From NCBI GenBank assembly GCA_022264855.1, contig JABYQU010000012.1, forward strand, positions 1 through 64,000: 64,000 bases of DNA. Direction: 5' to 3'. Positions within the stretch are counted from its first letter, which is position 1, and each line of letters opens with the position of its first letter. Positions 1-8,999 of this stretch are shown here, piece by piece. The notes under the pieces are model-generated. The model saw only the letters and a list, made by a program, of their open reading frames with translations. It did no database searches and was not told where the DNA came from. The position numbers were made by a program, and so were the translations under genes. Source of the DNA: Lenzites betulinus (lineage: Eukaryota > Basidiomycota > Agaricomycetes > Polyporales > Polyporaceae).

Positions 1-3000
1 AAGCTGGGCAAAGCCCATGGTGTTGTCGTCGACCTTGTAGATAACATGGTCGTATCGAGGGGCTTTCTGGAAGGATGGGTTACACCGGAGATGATCGGTG
101 AGCAGCGTCCAGTCCACTTGCGACTCGTAATCGACCTTGATATATCGCGCTTCTACAATCTGACTCCGATGATCAGAGTGCATCCTGATGGCACCAATAT
201 ATTGTTCAAAACCCGTGCTCACATGTTCAAACCCACTGAGACGAGTCCACTGAGTATGGTTATGGCGTGCGGCTCCCTGCGCCGCCGTGCGTACCGCTCC
301 AAAACAAATTGTATAGTTGACAAAGTCTTCGAGTCGTGGACGAAACCGAGTAAATGCTGGATCATCTGAGTGGGCTTGCTCTATCTTTGCAAGTGTCGCC
401 GCAGCCTGTCGGGCTCCCAGATAGACATTGCCAAACTGGAACGTTATCGAATCTTCAGATGGAGTCTTCTTGGGTTGGTCTGTAGAGAAGAATCCATCGT
501 ACGCGTCCAGGTGACCTTGTATAATTCCTGCGATGGATGTATGGTGTTGTATCCTGGTGATCTATCCCAATGATTAGGAATTCTGTTAAGAGCTCATATA
601 TACATACTGATATAGCTTACTTGGTCCTCAATGTTCTTGAAGTTAGTCTGATCAGCATAGATAGACTTGATATGACCATGCATCTTCTCAAAGGGTTTAG
701 TGTTGTAGTTCTTTGTGATCCCTTTGGATAGGACATCTTGAATGAGGTGCTGATGAGTATGCATCTTGGGAAAATTCCAACTCTTGTCTGGATGTTCAGT
801 GTGATAGATCTGTATGCATATTGAAAGTCAATCCCCAAATTCTGGCAAGTGTAAGACTGCATTCTGGTCATTACCTGTATAGCTTTGGAAAAGTTCACTA
901 GCTCTGCAGCATATCTCCGCAGAGTGGACTCAGTCTGTACTTCTAGCCCAGCAATCATGTCCAGAACAACATAACGGCGGATGCATCTAAGTAGAAGATG
1001 GCCCCGTTTTGCAACTGCAGGCTTGAAGAGCTTATAGCTGGCATGAACCAAGACCTAGAAGTATATTAGATGAGCAATCTGTGTCAGTCTGATATACTGA
1101 GATAACAAACCTTGGATATGTCTTCATACTTTGTGCCATCAGTGAAAGTTACTGAACACACTTCTGAGAAGTGGTTCATATCCTTCCATCTAGGGATCAA
1201 GTCAAATCTACTCATATAGTCAGGATTTAATAATCTGGCAGAAAGTTGCAATATGGCAGACCTTTCATTGACAGCTTCCATTGTTTTTTTCCCCATCTCT
1301 TTCACAATTTCTTGAAATTGTACAAAGAGATGATCACTGAAGAGTCCTCCATGATAGGCGTGCAGGCGATCCCACGAGACCGCTTGGTAAACGTTCATTC
1401 GAGGGATTTTCCAGAAGGTGTTCTGCCAGTAACTGGTCAATTAAATGCAATGAGTGTCAGGCTATTGGTCTCACATACCACAATCGGCCTGATTCCCATA
1501 GGCTTGATAATGGTCTCCAGCTGTCGCTTGTTTAAATTTCTGTCATTGAGATGAGGCTCGGTGTCGGAGTGCTGCCGCAAGGGATAAATCGGCTGAACTC
1601 CGAGTATACTCTGTTGATCCTGGGGGACAATGCATACAGGGCAAGGGGCTAAGCCATTGACTCCACGGATCAGCGCCATAACAGACCTTGACATATACAG
1701 GTGTCAGTAAACTGTCAAACAATAGCTTGTGGATATTACCCACTGTTCTTCATAATCTGCAACAAGCATTATAATGAATGGATACAGAAGCCGCTCGACG
1801 CCGTCGCCGCATCGGAACTTGTATCCAGTTTTTGCATGCTCCGCAACCGTTTGTAATAGTATCCAGAACGAGTCATGCCATATCACCCGCTTCAACGCCA
1901 CAAAGCGCTTGGTGCCCTCTTTGGTTTCGGCTTCAACCTGTAATTGTATCATGAGAGCTGAGAAGTAAAAAACACAGAGGACAACATGCAATTGGAAGAA
2001 AGCCTACTACTTCTGCTCCACCGAACCCGGTGCCCTTTCGGATGTTCGAAGGCAGGTTTGCAACCCGAGCCATGATGGGGTAGCCTTTTTGCGTTCCAAA
2101 CGACGACAGACGTGTCTTGTCTGCATATATCTCATATCCTAAAGGACATGCTTCTGGAGGAAGTTTGTTCTGTGTACACAACTGTCAGGATGAATAATAA
2201 TCTTGATTGGACGTGGACTACCTCGGTGTCCCACCAGGTATCAGCGGTGTGTGGTTCATCAATAAACCGGTCCCAGGCATCTCCACTATTCTTGTATAGT
2301 CGTTGGGCATGCCAGCGGAACTTAGGTGCAAGCAGAGGGTCTTCCAGAAGGCGTAGGCTCCACTCGAAGACCGATCGGTAGTGAAAGGTGAGTTCCATCT
2401 GCCCATCTTTGTCAGACGTTGTGAATGTGTGTGTCTTGAACTACATAACATTGACATTCAGAACAGCGGTTTACATCAGGAGAAACGTTGTACAGACAGA
2501 CGTCGAAAGATGAGAGGCTACATCCCAAGCGCCCTTCACATCGCCAGCGTTCTTGAAGGAAAAGTCAGACGGGGTAGTCGAGATAGTACCGATGAGCTTG
2601 AGCAGCCGGTCTATTTGATTGTTGTTGAGGGCGGCCTCAAGCGCAAACTGCGCGAATTCAAAATCGATTCGAGAGCGGAACGGCTCCCAGGGCCGTCTCG
2701 GGATGCTCGAAGGATCAAGCTTTGGTTGAGAGTCCCGAACGAAATCCTCGAAATGCTGAACCGTCGGGCGGAGTTTAGAATGCGGGTGGTGAACAGTCAA
2801 GAAGTCGTCGACACGGAGATCTGGGGGGGGATTGTGCAATGTCGGAGCGCGCATCGTGGGCATAGGGAACGTGTCGGCGGTCTGCGCTGTAGGCGATGGA
2901 GGTGCTGAGTCGTCGTTATTAAATACGACGTAGAGAGAGTTCAGATTGGCGTGCGGCAACTCTAGCGGAGAGTTCAGTATCTTCCATAGTGCTCCCGCTG

Positions 3001-3410
3001 ACAGCCGCCCACAATCAGCGTACTCACCGGGGTTGGGAAGTTCATGCAGTCTCCCAGAATCAATGCTGTCAATTTCCATGTCAGACCCTGCACTATTGCC
3101 TGCTACGATGTTATTGGCTTCTTGCGGCGGTGATGCAGGATGGACAGAGGGCGCGTTTGAAGGAGGCGCAATATCCGGCGTGAGCCTGGTCGGATCTGTG
3201 ATCGAGTAATATGTAGTTGGCAAAAATGGTGCATGAGGATAGCACATTAGACGTACCTCCACGAATTCGCGCCGCAAGGAGTCTTCGATCTTCTGCAGCA
3301 CGGGTCTTGATCTCGCACGACGGTGCATGGCGGGCGATATTGCCGGAGCTCTTCCCGCACCACTTACAGATCGTGGTTGGGCCCTTCCCTTTCTTCGGTC
3401 CTCTAGCCAT
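1..3410 (-). CDS. Plavaka-type DNA transposase (C-terminus beyond window)
   Basis: Multi-exon transposase on the minus strand. Exon 1 starts MARGPKKGKG and carries a BED-like C-x2-C...H-x4-C zinc finger (CKWCGKSSGNIARHAPSC). Its donor GTACGT lies at 3256 and the acceptor at 3196, so exon 2 starts at 3195 in a matching phase. Later blocks typical of agaricomycete Plavaka transposases follow in order: PWEPFRSRIDFEFAQFAL, WDRFIDEPHTADTWWDTE, YADKTRLSSFGTQKGYPIMA, FRCGDGVERLLYPFI, LAPCPVCIVPQDQQS and WDRLHAYHGGLFSDHLF. Reading continues to the left edge (about 1-570), so the stop lies outside. I see no internal stop that an intron does not remove, so the copy may be intact. Family assignment rests on remembered block order; catalytic residues were not mapped. 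It would cut and paste its own element in the nucleus. Confidence 0.82.
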
Positions 3411-3831
3411 CGTTCTGAGTCTACCTCACAGCGTCAGTATGTCAAAGCACACTGAACCGCGGCGGGTTCGGAGTGCCTATCAGTGCTTACTTCTTGTGTA
3501 CTGATCGTTCTCCCAGTTGGAAGCGGTACGGAACGTCAAGCGTACGGTGCAACGGACACTAGCAGTAGTTTGAAATGTTACTGTACAAGAATGGGGAATT
3601 GAAGTTGGGGAGGGATCGTGGAGGGCGGGGGAGAGTGGCCTTTCTCTCGCGATACAATCGTGATCATGCCTCAATCATCAAGATGCGCAGCTTGATCTCA
3701 CGATCTCCTCCGGATTTGTCGGGAGTCTGTAGCGCCCACTCGAGCGCTCTCGAGGCGGTCCGGAGATCCAGCGAGCATCCCGAGGCGCTCGGGAGGCACT
3801 GGGGAGACTAGCGCCCTCGGGAGGGCGGGTC
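3411..3831. other. Plavaka upstream/terminal region, no gene
   Basis: Non-coding stretch between the Plavaka ATG and the interrupted TNP2-like exon. It should hold the Plavaka promoter on the minus strand and the terminal repeats. The only structure I see is the pair of subterminal direct repeats and several CTCGAG/CTCGGGAG-type palindromic motifs at 3735-3825. Confidence 0.5.
3721..3819. repeat. Subterminal direct repeats near the Plavaka right end
   Basis: Two related blocks about 80 bp apart, GGGAGTCTGTAGCGCCC (3721-3737) and GGGAGACTAGCGCCC (3802-3816), each followed by CTCG-rich sequence. They lie between the Plavaka start codon at 3410 and the point (about 3832) where TNP2-like coding sequence resumes. 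That is where the terminal and subterminal repeats of the Plavaka element should be. The exact terminus cannot be fixed without the left end, which is outside the window. Confidence 0.45.
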
Positions 3832-3984
3832 GGAATTTCCGACACAGAACCAACGACATCACATCTCAACCGGATTCTCAGGCCACTGGTCACAGAGTTG
3901 CATAAGCTCTACAGCGGTACGTGGATAGGAAGCTGTGTATAATGCAAGCTGAATACAAGTGCTCCTCGTTTCAGGCATCCTCAT
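3832..3984 (+). pseudogene. TNP2-like transposase, 5' fragment upstream of the gypsy insertion
   Basis: Plus-strand coding sequence continuing the gene found at 10,670-12,937. It reads ISDTEP...LNRILRPLVTELHKLYS, then an intron with donor GTACGT at 3917 and acceptor TTTCAG ending at 3974. A second exon follows (GCATCCTCAT, encoding G-I-L-I), interrupted exactly at the retrotransposon boundary. The block matches the region before the cysteine cluster in TNP2/Transposase_21-type proteins of Agaricomycetes. Sequence upstream of about 3832 does not continue the protein and looks like Plavaka terminal DNA, so the true 5' half was probably displaced to the left by the Plavaka insertion, beyond the window. 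The gene is disrupted and cannot give a normal product. Confidence 0.72.
3980..3984. repeat. Target-site duplication, left copy (CTCAT)
   Basis: Five bases CTCAT directly before the left LTR. The same five bases follow the right LTR at 10670-10674. A 5-bp duplication is normal for Ty3/gypsy integrases. Confidence 0.93.
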
Positions 3985-4300
3985 TGTAACGGCTGGCGGG
4001 CAGGCAGGCGGGCAGGACGGGCACTGAGGGCGAGCGAGGTTGATTGCCAGCGGGTACTGGTGTTGGTCAGACGGAGAGATACAAGCAGGGCACGAGGCGG
4101 GTAGGTACGGAGTCCGGGAGAGTACGGGAGAGCTAGCGGCATGGTCGCCGATGGTGGCTGAAGAGCGAGAGGCGGACGAACGATATAATGTACGAAAAAG
4201 GAAACTAATGTAATCTAATACGAGCCGTTACTATCTAGAAAGGCCATGGCCCGAAGGCCCAAACCCGAGGACTCGTGTAACGCGCGAGCGCGCCGTTACA
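3985..4300 (-). repeat. 3' LTR (316 bp)
   Basis: Starts TGTAACGGC and ends CGTTACA. It matches the LTR at 10354-10669 at every position I compared. The ends form a 6-bp inverted repeat TGTAAC/GTTACA. On the transcribed minus strand this is the downstream LTR. Confidence 0.96.
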
Positions 4301-4318
4301 CTACCTCCTCCTCAAGGG
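4301..4318 (-). other. Polypurine tract beside the 3' LTR
   Basis: On the minus strand the last internal bases before the 3' LTR read CCCTTGAGGAGGAGGTAG, purine-rich apart from its first five bases and final T. It sits where the plus-strand primer of a Ty3/gypsy element should be. Confidence 0.75.
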
Positions 4319-4491
4319 AGGGCGCGACGCATGCGAGCGCGATCCCCAGCTAGCGGCTGGCGGCCTCGAGACTCGACGCGCGCGGCGCGACACTGTGCAC
4401 ACAGTTCCCGGCTGAAGACCGGCGACACCGTGTACAACAGCGCGCGACCTCGCCGCGACGCCTGTGCGATCCCGGTCTCAACACCCGAGCA

Positions 4492-6564
4492 TCACGCGTC
4501 GGGACGAGGCGGCGGACGAGACACGCGCCCCGAGCGGAGCGTGGTCTGCGTCGGCGGCGTGTAGAGCACGCGTGGGTCTTCGCGGATGGGCGGCGGAGAG
4601 CGCGGGCGCGGAGCGGCATGTGGGACGGCGGATGTGGCAGGGTGCGATGAGGAGGGGATGGGCGGAGCGGCTGAGGCGGGATGTGGAGAGGGGACGACGG
4701 GCGGAGACGACGAGGCGGGCTGCAAGGGAATAGAAATAGAATTATCAGTAGACGGCGGAATGGAACGAGCGGTAGAGTTGAATAAAGCGTGCGGGGGACG
4801 GGGAGCTCGAGGGTGACGCCGGTGGAAACGCTCGAGGAGCTCGTTCGAGGTAGTGGGGAAGTCGGAGAGGGGTATCCAGGAGTTCTCGTCCTCGGAGAGG
4901 CCCTGCCAGCTCACGAGGTACTCGTAGCGCTGGCCAAGTTTCCGAGAGTCGAGGATGGCCTTGAGGGCGAGTGGGGTAGAATCGGAGGTGTCGAGACCGA
5001 AAGGAACTGGAGCAGAAGGAGCGTGGAATTCAGGAGAAGAGTGGTAGGGTTCAAGAAGCGAAACATGGAAGACAGGGTGGAGGCGAGAGAGATAGGAAGG
5101 GAGCGAGAGTTTGTAGACAAGCGGAGAGAGTCGGGAATGGATAGGGAATGGGCCGAGACGGCGGTGGTCGAGTTTGTCGGAGGGACGGGTGGTCTTGATA
5201 TTGCGGCGGAGCAGCCAGACGAGGTCGCCAGGGTTGTAGATGGGCGCGTCCGAGACGCGCCTGTTGTAGTTGCGAGCCTGGCGCTCCTGGGCGTGCTTCA
5301 ACTCGGCGCGCAGCTCGTCATGAAGACGGCTAAGTCGCGTTGCGAGATCAGCGGCACCCGGGACAGAGACGGGGTCGGCGAGGCGAGGTTCAAAGCTGGG
5401 GTGGAAGCCATAGTTGGCGTAGAATGGGGACTGGTTGGTGGAGAGGTTGACGGCGTTGTTGAACGCAAACTCAGCGAGCGGAAGGTAGTCGACCCAGTCG
5501 TCCTGCTGGTACGAGACGTACGCGCGCAGGTAGGTCTCGAGAGTCTGGTTCGTGCGTTCGGTGAGGCCGTCCGTCTGAGGGTGATAAGCGGTCGAGTGTT
5601 TGAGTTCCGTCTGCAGGTGCCGGGCGAGTTCGCGCCAGAACTGCGAGACGAATGTCGAGCCGCGGTCAGAGATGATGGAGTCGGGGATGCCGTGGTAGCG
5701 GACGATGCGGTCGAGGAAGAGCCAGGCGAGGCCGGGCGCGTCGAGCGTCTCGTTGCAGGGTACAAAATGCGCGTATCGCGTCAAGCGATCACACACGACC
5801 CATATGGAGTCGTATCCATGCGAACGAGGCAGCTTGACGATGAAGTCCATCGTCAGTGCCTGCCATGGCCGGAGAGGGATGTCGAGGGGTTGGAGGAGGC
5901 CGAAGGGCTTGTGGCGAGGCGTCTTGATCCTACCGCAGACGTCGCATGCGGCAACGTACTTGCGAACGTAGGTCGCGACGCCAGGCCACGAGTAGTCGCG
6001 TTTGACAGATGTGAGTGTGCGTCTGCGACCGGGGTGACCTGCGGGAGGAGAGTCGTGCCGAAGGCGGAGAATGTCAGCGCGCAGGGGAAGCGGAATGAAA
6101 AGGAGACCATTGTGGAAGACAAGGTCGTCCTGGACGGTGAATGCTGGGTCTTCGCGCCGAATTGCATCGCGCCACTCTTGGTCTGCGCGAATAGCGGTCT
6201 TGTAACGCTCTTGAAACGCAGAGTGGTCGGCGGCAAGTGCTGTGATGGCGGCAACTTGAATCGGCTTGCGTGCGGACGCAGCGTCTTGCGTGAATAGAGG
6301 TGCTGTGTGTGCAGGTGTTAGCAATGTTTTGCAGTTCTCATGCAGGACGTCATCCCCCTCTCGAGGCGCGAAGTCCGCACGACGAGAGGGTGCGTCAGCG
6401 GGGTTCTTCAAACCGGGTGAGTACGACAAGACGAAGTTGAACTCGGAGAGAAACATAGACCACCGCGCTTGACGGCGGTTCAAAACTCGAGAGGACATGA
6501 AATACTCAAGATTTTTATGTGATCCGACACGACGGAGACGGGCGTGTCGGTGCCGATGAGCCAC
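4492..6564 (-). CDS. pol: Retrotransposon pol, part 2: RNase H end, integrase, chromodomain
   Basis: Open frame of 690 codons. It begins with the end of RNase H (NLEYFMSSRVLNRRQARW). The integrase follows with an HHCC zinc module (HDSPPAGHPG...CDVC) and a DDE core: D in TMDFIVKL, D in ISDRGSTFVSQFW, E in TDGLTERTNQ. Near the C-terminus a chromodomain is recognisable (AILDSRKLGQRYEYLVSW, ENSWIPLSDF, LLERFHRRHP), then a proline/serine-rich tail to the stop at 4492. Chromodomains of this class tether integration to chromatin. The frame does not start with its own gag-linked initiator: true coding enters from pol part 1, but a 2-nt insertion around 6516-6518 puts the two parts out of frame. The first residues before GSHKNLEYF are out-of-frame reading. 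Confidence 0.93.
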   Translation of the reverse strand: MAHRHRHARLRRVGSHKNLEYFMSSRVLNRRQARWSMFLSEFNFVLSYSPGLKNPADAPSRRADFAPREGDDVLHENCKTLLTPAHTAPLFTQDAASARKPIQVAAITALAADHSAFQERYKTAIRADQEWRDAIRREDPAFTVQDDLVFHNGLLFIPLPLRADILRLRHDSPPAGHPGRRRTLTSVKRDYSWPGVATYVRKYVAACDVCGRIKTPRHKPFGLLQPLDIPLRPWQALTMDFIVKLPRSHGYDSIWVVCDRLTRYAHFVPCNETLDAPGLAWLFLDRIVRYHGIPDSIISDRGSTFVSQFWRELARHLQTELKHSTAYHPQTDGLTERTNQTLETYLRAYVSYQQDDWVDYLPLAEFAFNNAVNLSTNQSPFYANYGFHPSFEPRLADPVSVPGAADLATRLSRLHDELRAELKHAQERQARNYNRRVSDAPIYNPGDLVWLLRRNIKTTRPSDKLDHRRLGPFPIHSRLSPLVYKLSLPSYLSRLHPVFHVSLLEPYHSSPEFHAPSAPVPFGLDTSDSTPLALKAILDSRKLGQRYEYLVSWQGLSEDENSWIPLSDFPTTSNELLERFHRRHPRAPRPPHALFNSTARSIPPSTDNSISIPLQPASSSPPVVPSPHPASAAPPIPSSSHPATSAVPHAAPRPRSPPPIREDPRVLYTPPTQTTLRSGRVSRPPPRPDA

Positions 6565-8993
6565 GCACGCATGTCACGGAACGACTCCACGACAGCAAGG
6601 AGCTCCTTGTCGTATACCTCGTAGTTAATCTCCGCAGGCGACAGCTTGCGGGAGAAGAACGCGACGGGGTGAAGGAGACCGTCTGTGTCGGGTTGGTGGA
6701 GGACGCCGGCGATGGCGAAGTCGGAGGCGTCCGTGGCGAGCGTTGACGGCAGGCTGGGGTCGAAGTGGCGGAGGACTGGTTCCGACAGGAACGCACGCTT
6801 GAGGGACTCGAATGCATCAACGGCATCCGCCGGGAACTCAAACGGAGTGTCTCGAGCGGACTTCTTGGTGAGCCGGTTGAGGGGCACAACGATCCGTGCA
6901 TAGTTGTCTATGAAGCGACGATAAAAGTTAGTAAAACCGAGGAAAGACTGAACATCCCGCATTGAGGACGGGCGGGGCCAGTTGGCGATGGTGTCGAGCT
7001 TGCGTGAGTGCATCTTGACGCCGTCCGCTCCAATGAGGTATCCGAGATACTCGACCTCAGAGCGATCGAACTCGCACTTCTTCGCGTTCGCGAAGAGGCC
7101 GGCGTCGCGCAGGCGTTCGAGCACAAGCTTGACGTGCTCGTCGTGTTCCTCCTGTGTGCGAGAGAATATCAGTATATCGTCGATGTACACGACGCACACG
7201 ACATCGAGCAGGTCGCGTAGGGTGTCTTGGATGTATGCTTGGAAGGTGCCGGGGGCGTTAGTCAAACCGAAGGGCATAACCGTGTACTCAAACAGTCCGA
7301 GATGCGTGCGGAACGCGGTCTTCCACTCATCACCCTCGCGAATGCGGATAAGATTGAACGCATTCTTGAGGTCGATGACGGAGAAAACCTTGCATCCTTG
7401 GACACGATCGAGCAAGTCGTCGAGGAGTGGGAGAGGATACCGGTTCTTCTTTGTGATCGCGTTCAGACCGCGGTAGTCGACGCATAAGCGCAACTCGCCA
7501 GTCTTCTTGCGGACGAACAGAACGGGGGAAGCGGCAGAGGATGTTGAGCGACGTATGAAGCCTTTGCGCAGATTCTCCTCGACGTAGTCAAAGAGCGTCT
7601 GACGCTCGAGCGCAGAGAGGTGGTAGAGAGGACCGAATGGCGGCTTCTGGTCGTCCTCGAGGTCGATAGACATGTCGAAACCGTCGCGATGTGGAGGCAG
7701 CTTCTCAACCTCAACGGGGGAGAACACGGAAGCGTAGCTGTGATACTTCTCGGGCACGTGCTCGAGGAAATCGGCGGGAGGAGGCGGCTCGGGGAGAGGA
7801 TCAGGGGTGGCAGCGGGCGAAGGCGGCGTGGTCGTGCTGGTGGCATCGAGTCGAGCAGCTGCAATGGTATAGCCAGCGGTGCCGAGTGGGTGATACCAGA
7901 GCGCGCCGCTTGGGTTGTTGCGGGCAAACTTGCGGAAGCGTTGAGAGCCGATCATGGCAATGTCGAGCGGAGCTGATGGCGGGACGGGAGACGAAGAAGC
8001 AGTCGGGAAAGGGAATGAGGGAGAGCAGGTGGAGGCAGAAGGTGGCGTGGTTGTGCGAAGACCGAGGCCCAGGCTTGCCACAGCGAGCGGGGTTCTGGAC
8101 GCACCAAGACCGGAGCCCTGGAGCGCAGACGCCGACGAGACGGGCGAAGACGGATGCGCTTGACGAAGACCGGGGCCCAGGCCAGAGGCGAACGGAGACG
8201 AGGGTCGAAGAGCATGCTGGAAAGGCAGTGTCGTAGCAGACAGGAACGAGCGGCCTCGAGCGTGAGGCGGAGTCGCGGCTTGATCAGAGCGCACGATAGA
8301 GTCGGGATGCGCGGTCGTGAGGACGCGGCCGCGAAGACCGAGGCCCAAGCCGACCGACGTCGAAGTCGACGCGTGCAGAGACGAGACGAAAGCGGGCGGG
8401 GTGACTAGGCTTGCGCCATTGCCGAGGACGGAGGACGGATGAACGGGGTTGGTGCCGCAGCAGTTCAGTGCCAGCGAGCGTCGGACCCAGTCGATAGACG
8501 GGTTGTGGCGTTGAAGCCAATCGAGACCTAGAATGACAGGATAAGGTACGGAGACGACACCCAATGTGATCGTCTCCGAGTGAGCCTGTACGCGCAATGA
8601 GGTGACAACGTCATGAGTGACGAAGCCGGAGGCTATTGGGCGGTCGTCAACCGCGGTAATTGGGACAGGCACGTCCTTCAGACGGCGAGGTAGTCCATGG
8701 CGATTAGCAAATGAGAGAGAAATACAGGACGCAGTGGCGCCCGAGTCGACAAGAGCATATGTACGTATTGTTTTACGGTTAGGGAAGGAGAGAGAGACCG
8801 ATAGAAAGAAATGGTCGGGCGAGAAAGGAGACGAGTGCACATGTGACGAGAGTCGGAAACGCGGGGCACCAGCAGGCCTGGGTATCCACACGCCGTCCTT
8901 GAGACGGACATGCTTCGGAGCCCCCGTATCGGGTGCCTGAGTCCCTAGTGTCGCCGGGAGCTCCGGGACTTCTGGTTTGCTCCCGGCTACGCT
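6480..8993 (-). CDS. pol: Retrotransposon pol, part 1: protease, reverse transcriptase, RNase H
   Basis: Frame -1 relative to gag, open from the slippery site at 8993-8999. It contains an aspartic protease (YALVDSGATASCISL) and an RT with LRLCVDYRGLNAITKKNRYP, FSVIDLKNAFNLI and the catalytic box VVYIDDILIFS. The RNase H start is LATDASDFAIAGVLHQ. No ATG lies near the start of the frame, so translation is expected by frameshift from gag. A proline/serine-rich linker separates protease and RT. The frame runs into a premature stop at 6480 after SDHIKIL, where homologues continue through RNase H. The cause is two extra bases beside an A5 run at about 6511-6518, a fresh lesion in an otherwise young element. 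Confidence 0.93.
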   Translation of the reverse strand, partial: SVAGSKPEVPELPATLGTQAPDTGAPKHVRLKDGVWIPRPAGAPRFRLSSHVHSSPFSPDHFFLSVSLSFPNRKTIRTYALVDSGATASCISLSFANRHGLPRRLKDVPVPITAVDDRPIASGFVTHDVVTSLRVQAHSETITLGVVSVPYPVILGLDWLQRHNPSIDWVRRSLALNCCGTNPVHPSSVLGNGASLVTPPAFVSSLHASTSTSVGLGLGLRGRVLTTAHPDSIVRSDQAATPPHARGRSFLSATTLPFQHALRPSSPFASGLGPGLRQAHPSSPVSSASALQGSGLGASRTPLAVASLGLGLRTTTPPSASTCSPSFPFPTASSSPVPPSAPLDIAMIGSQRFRKFARNNPSGALWYHPLGTAGYTIAAARLDATSTTTPPSPAATPDPLPEPPPPADFLEHVPEKYHSYASVFSPVEVEKLPPHRDGFDMSIDLEDDQKPPFGPLYHLSALERQTLFDYVEENLRKGFIRRSTSSAASPVLFVRKKTGELRLCVDYRGLNAITKKNRYPLPLLDDLLDRVQGCKVFSVIDLKNAFNLIRIREGDEWKTAFRTHLGLFEYTVMPFGLTNAPGTFQAYIQDTLRDLLDVVCVVYIDDILIFSRTQEEHDEHVKLVLERLRDAGLFANAKKCEFDRSEVEYLGYLIGADGVKMHSRKLDTIANWPRPSSMRDVQSFLGFTNFYRRFIDNYARIVVPLNRLTKKSARDTPFEFPADAVDAFESLKRAFLSEPVLRHFDPSLPSTLATDASDFAIAGVLHQPDTDGLLHPVAFFSRKLSPAEINYEVYDKELLAVVESFRDMRAWLIGTDTPVSVVSDHIKILSISCPLEF

Positions 8994-8999
8994 TTTCCC
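8953..8999 (-). promoter_or_regulatory. Candidate -1 ribosomal frameshift signal between gag and pol
   Basis: On the minus strand the heptamer G GGA AAA (complement of 8993-8999) lies in gag phase two codons before the gag TAG (8987-8989). After a 5-nt spacer comes a 9-bp perfect stem, GCCGGGAGC (8979-8987) with GCTCCCGGC (8953-8961), enclosing a 17-nt loop. The pol frame is exactly -1 and open through this site. Heptamer X XXY YYZ plus a stem 5-9 nt downstream is the textbook architecture for -1 frameshifting. Function is inferred. Confidence 0.8.

Noticed and set aside
4789..6297. 502-codon frame on the plus strand inside the retrotransposon
   Set aside because: Exact antisense shadow of the integrase/RNase H region.
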